Shown here: one piece after another, positions 43,018-44,512 of the stretch
How the letters are laid out: each line of letters begins with the position of its first letter
How positions within the stretch are numbered: the stretch's first letter is position 1
Assembly (NCBI GenBank): GCA_028826165.1
Contig: JAPDFW010000051.1
Coordinates: 1 to 44,512, forward strand
DNA from: Anaeramoeba ignava
Taxonomy: Eukaryota > Metamonada > Anaeramoebidae
Length of the DNA stretch: 44,512 nt
Direction of reading: 5' to 3'
The notes under the pieces: generated by a model
Databases searched by the model: none
What the model was told of the DNA's origin: nothing
What the model saw: the letters and a program-made list of their open reading frames with translations, nothing else
Program-made: the position numbers and the translations under genes

Positions 43018-43093
43018 TAAATTAAAAAAAATGAAAAAAATGAAAAAAATGAAAAATGAAAATTTCATTTTTTTTCTTTTCAAAAAATAAATT
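43018..43093. promoter_or_regulatory. 76-bp bidirectional intergenic region (SMU1 / RCC1-BTB E)
   Basis: Between divergent ATGs. The minus strand has four CATTTTT(TT) units before SMU1; the plus strand has CATTTTTTTTCTTTTCAA before gene E. Same leader type as between RCC1-BTB D and NAA35. Confidence 0.5.
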
Positions 43094-44512
43094 ATGTTCA
43101 ATCAAAATAATTTATCCTTTTTTTTTGGAAGAAATCAAGCACCAATCCTTTTTAAAAATGAATCAAAGAAAATAAAAAAACCAAAACAATTTAAATTTGA
43201 AAATGGAGAATTAAAACTTTTAAATAACGAAATAAATCTAATTCCAATTAAAGTCGAATATATAGAACCAGAAAAAATATTTTACAAATGTGAACCACTT
43301 GAAAATCAAAATCAAATTGAAAATCAAAATGAAATTGAAAATCAAAATGAAAATCAAAATCAAATTGAAAATCAAAATCAAATTGAAAATCAAAATCAAA
43401 ATCAAAATGAAAATAAAAATGAAACTGAAAATCAAAATCAAATTGAAAATCAAAATCAAAATGAAAATCAAAATGAAAATGAAAATGAAAATCAAAATCA
43501 AAATCAAATTGAAAATCAAAATCAAAATCAAAATGAAAATAAAAATGAAACTGAAAATCAAAATCAAATTGAAAATGAAAATAATCAAAATCAAAATGAA
43601 AATCAAAATCAAAATCAAATTGAAAATAAAAATGAAACTGAAAATCAAAATCAAATTGAAAATCAAAATCAAAATCAAAATAAAAATCAAATTGAAAATC
43701 AAAATGAAAATCAAAATCAAATTGAAAATGAAAATGAAAATGAAAATGAAAATGAAAATGAAAAACAAATTAAACAAATTTCATCATGTTATTTTTCAAC
43801 AATTTTCCTTTTTAAAAATGGAAAAGCAATAGAATATTTAAGTAATGAATATTCAAATCAAAATCCTCAAAAAATCCAAATTGAAAATATTCAAAAAGTA
43901 TCTGTTGGTTTTCGAAATGAAACTATTTTAACAATAGAAGGAAATGTATTTGCCAAAGGAAAAGATATTAATTCAAAAAATCCAAATGAATTTATCAATA
44001 TTTCATCATTAATTGAAGATACAAATGATAGAATAATTCAAGATATTGTTTCTGGATCTTTTTCAATTTACTTATTAACTTCAAATCAAAATGCTTATGG
44101 AATTGGTTTAAATAATTTTGGCCAACTTGGTTTTGATTCTGAAACACTTAAAGAAACAAAAAACCAATTTTAATAATGAAAAATGTTTCTAAAATATCTT
44201 CAGGAAATTCTTCACATCATGTTTTTCTTTTAAATTCAAATCAAGAATTATTTGGATGCGGATATAATCAATTTGGTCAACTTGGATTAGGAGAATCAAG
44301 AAAAGAAGAAGAAAAAATCCAAAAATTAACCAAAATCCAAAATATTCCAAAAGGTAAAATAATTGATATTCAATGTGGATTTCCCATTCAATAATGCTGA
44401 TTGAAAATGAAAATCCAAAAAGAAAACTTTATTCATGTGGAAATTATCATTATAATGGACTTGGCAAAGAAGGAGATACCTCCTATGAATTTGCACTGAA
44501 AATCAAATCTTT
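43094..44512 (+). CDS. RCC1-BTB protein E, 5' part (cut by window edge)
   Basis: Fifth member of the family, on the opposite strand and 26 kb from the cluster. It starts MFNQNNLSFFFGRN and has a family-specific segment (KVEYIEPEKIFYKCEPLE) absent from A-D. A very long NQIEN/ENQN tract (about 43300-43760, some 150 residues) follows. From KQIKQISSCYFSTIFLFKNGKA on it matches the cluster proteins and enters the RCC1 propeller (AYGIGLNNFGQLGFD, LFGCGYNQFGQLGLGE). Two missing bases (near 44160 in an A6 run, and near 44385) break the frame before the window ends at the third or fourth repeat. The BTB domains would lie beyond 44512. It may be a real gene with consensus errors or a decaying copy. Confidence 0.85.
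43300..43762 (+). repeat. in-frame hexamer tract in RCC1-BTB E
   Basis: AATCAA, AATGAA, ATTGAA and ACTGAA-type units encode Asn/Gln/Glu/Ile repeats. It has the same position in the protein as the EN tracts of genes A-D but is far longer and mixed. Confidence 0.85.

Overview
The window comes from the nuclear genome of a very AT-rich microbial eukaryote. It has spliceosomal GT-AG introns with donors mostly GTAAAT or GTAAAA. TAA, TAG and TGA all act as normal stops. The genes are eukaryotic housekeeping genes: EF-1alpha, eIF6, NAA35, SMU1, HPS1, a CCR4-NOT subunit and RNase H1. A small NFU-type Fe-S protein with a targeting-like N-terminus implies a mitochondrion or mitochondrion-related organelle. 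Families of RCC1-BTB proteins, asparagine/glutamine/glutamate hexanucleotide tracts and AT-rich tandem arrays recall anaerobic amoeboid protists such as Anaeramoeba. That placement is an inference; N-rich amoebozoans remain possible.

Layout, left to right. 1-1.9 kb is a 9-bp-based AT array with a possible small 5' exon. 2.2-4.8 kb holds two minus-strand genes, a short CNOT3-like NOT-box protein and EF-1alpha. 5.6-9.1 kb holds two plus-strand genes, a BTB/coiled-coil/glycine-rich protein and eIF6. 9.5-17.6 kb is a minus-strand tandem cluster of four RCC1-BTB genes plus two duplicated 3'-end remnants. 17.7-22.8 kb holds NAA35 and an M2-like metallopeptidase. 22.9-25.3 kb is a 2.4-kb array of an 11-bp unit. 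25.5-32.7 kb holds NAPRT and a membrane-anchor-tagged LRR-PP2C phosphatase. 33.0-36.5 kb is a dihydropyrimidinase gene split into 23 exons, some only 11-12 nt. 36.8-40.9 kb holds NFU1, HPS1 and RNase H1. 41-43 kb is SMU1, and the right edge carries a fifth RCC1-BTB gene, cut by the window.

The genes do not form one pathway. What unites the region is architecture. Genes are compact; two head-to-head pairs are separated by only 76 and 91 bp. A T-rich leader with CATTTTTT units sits just before many start codons. Intergenic and intronic space is built from short AT tandem repeats of period 6, 9, 11, 12 or 13 bp. Hexamer repeats of the same kind also expand inside coding sequence as (EN)n and (NQ)n.

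Many conserved genes carry single-base frame breaks, mostly in runs of about five A or T. Others (eIF6, dihydropyrimidinase, the M2-like peptidase, three RCC1-BTB genes) are uninterrupted. I read most breaks as consensus errors, but their bias toward one extra base in single-copy genes deserves a check. Exon structures were derived by hand from splice signals, frame and remembered family consensus; no database search was run.
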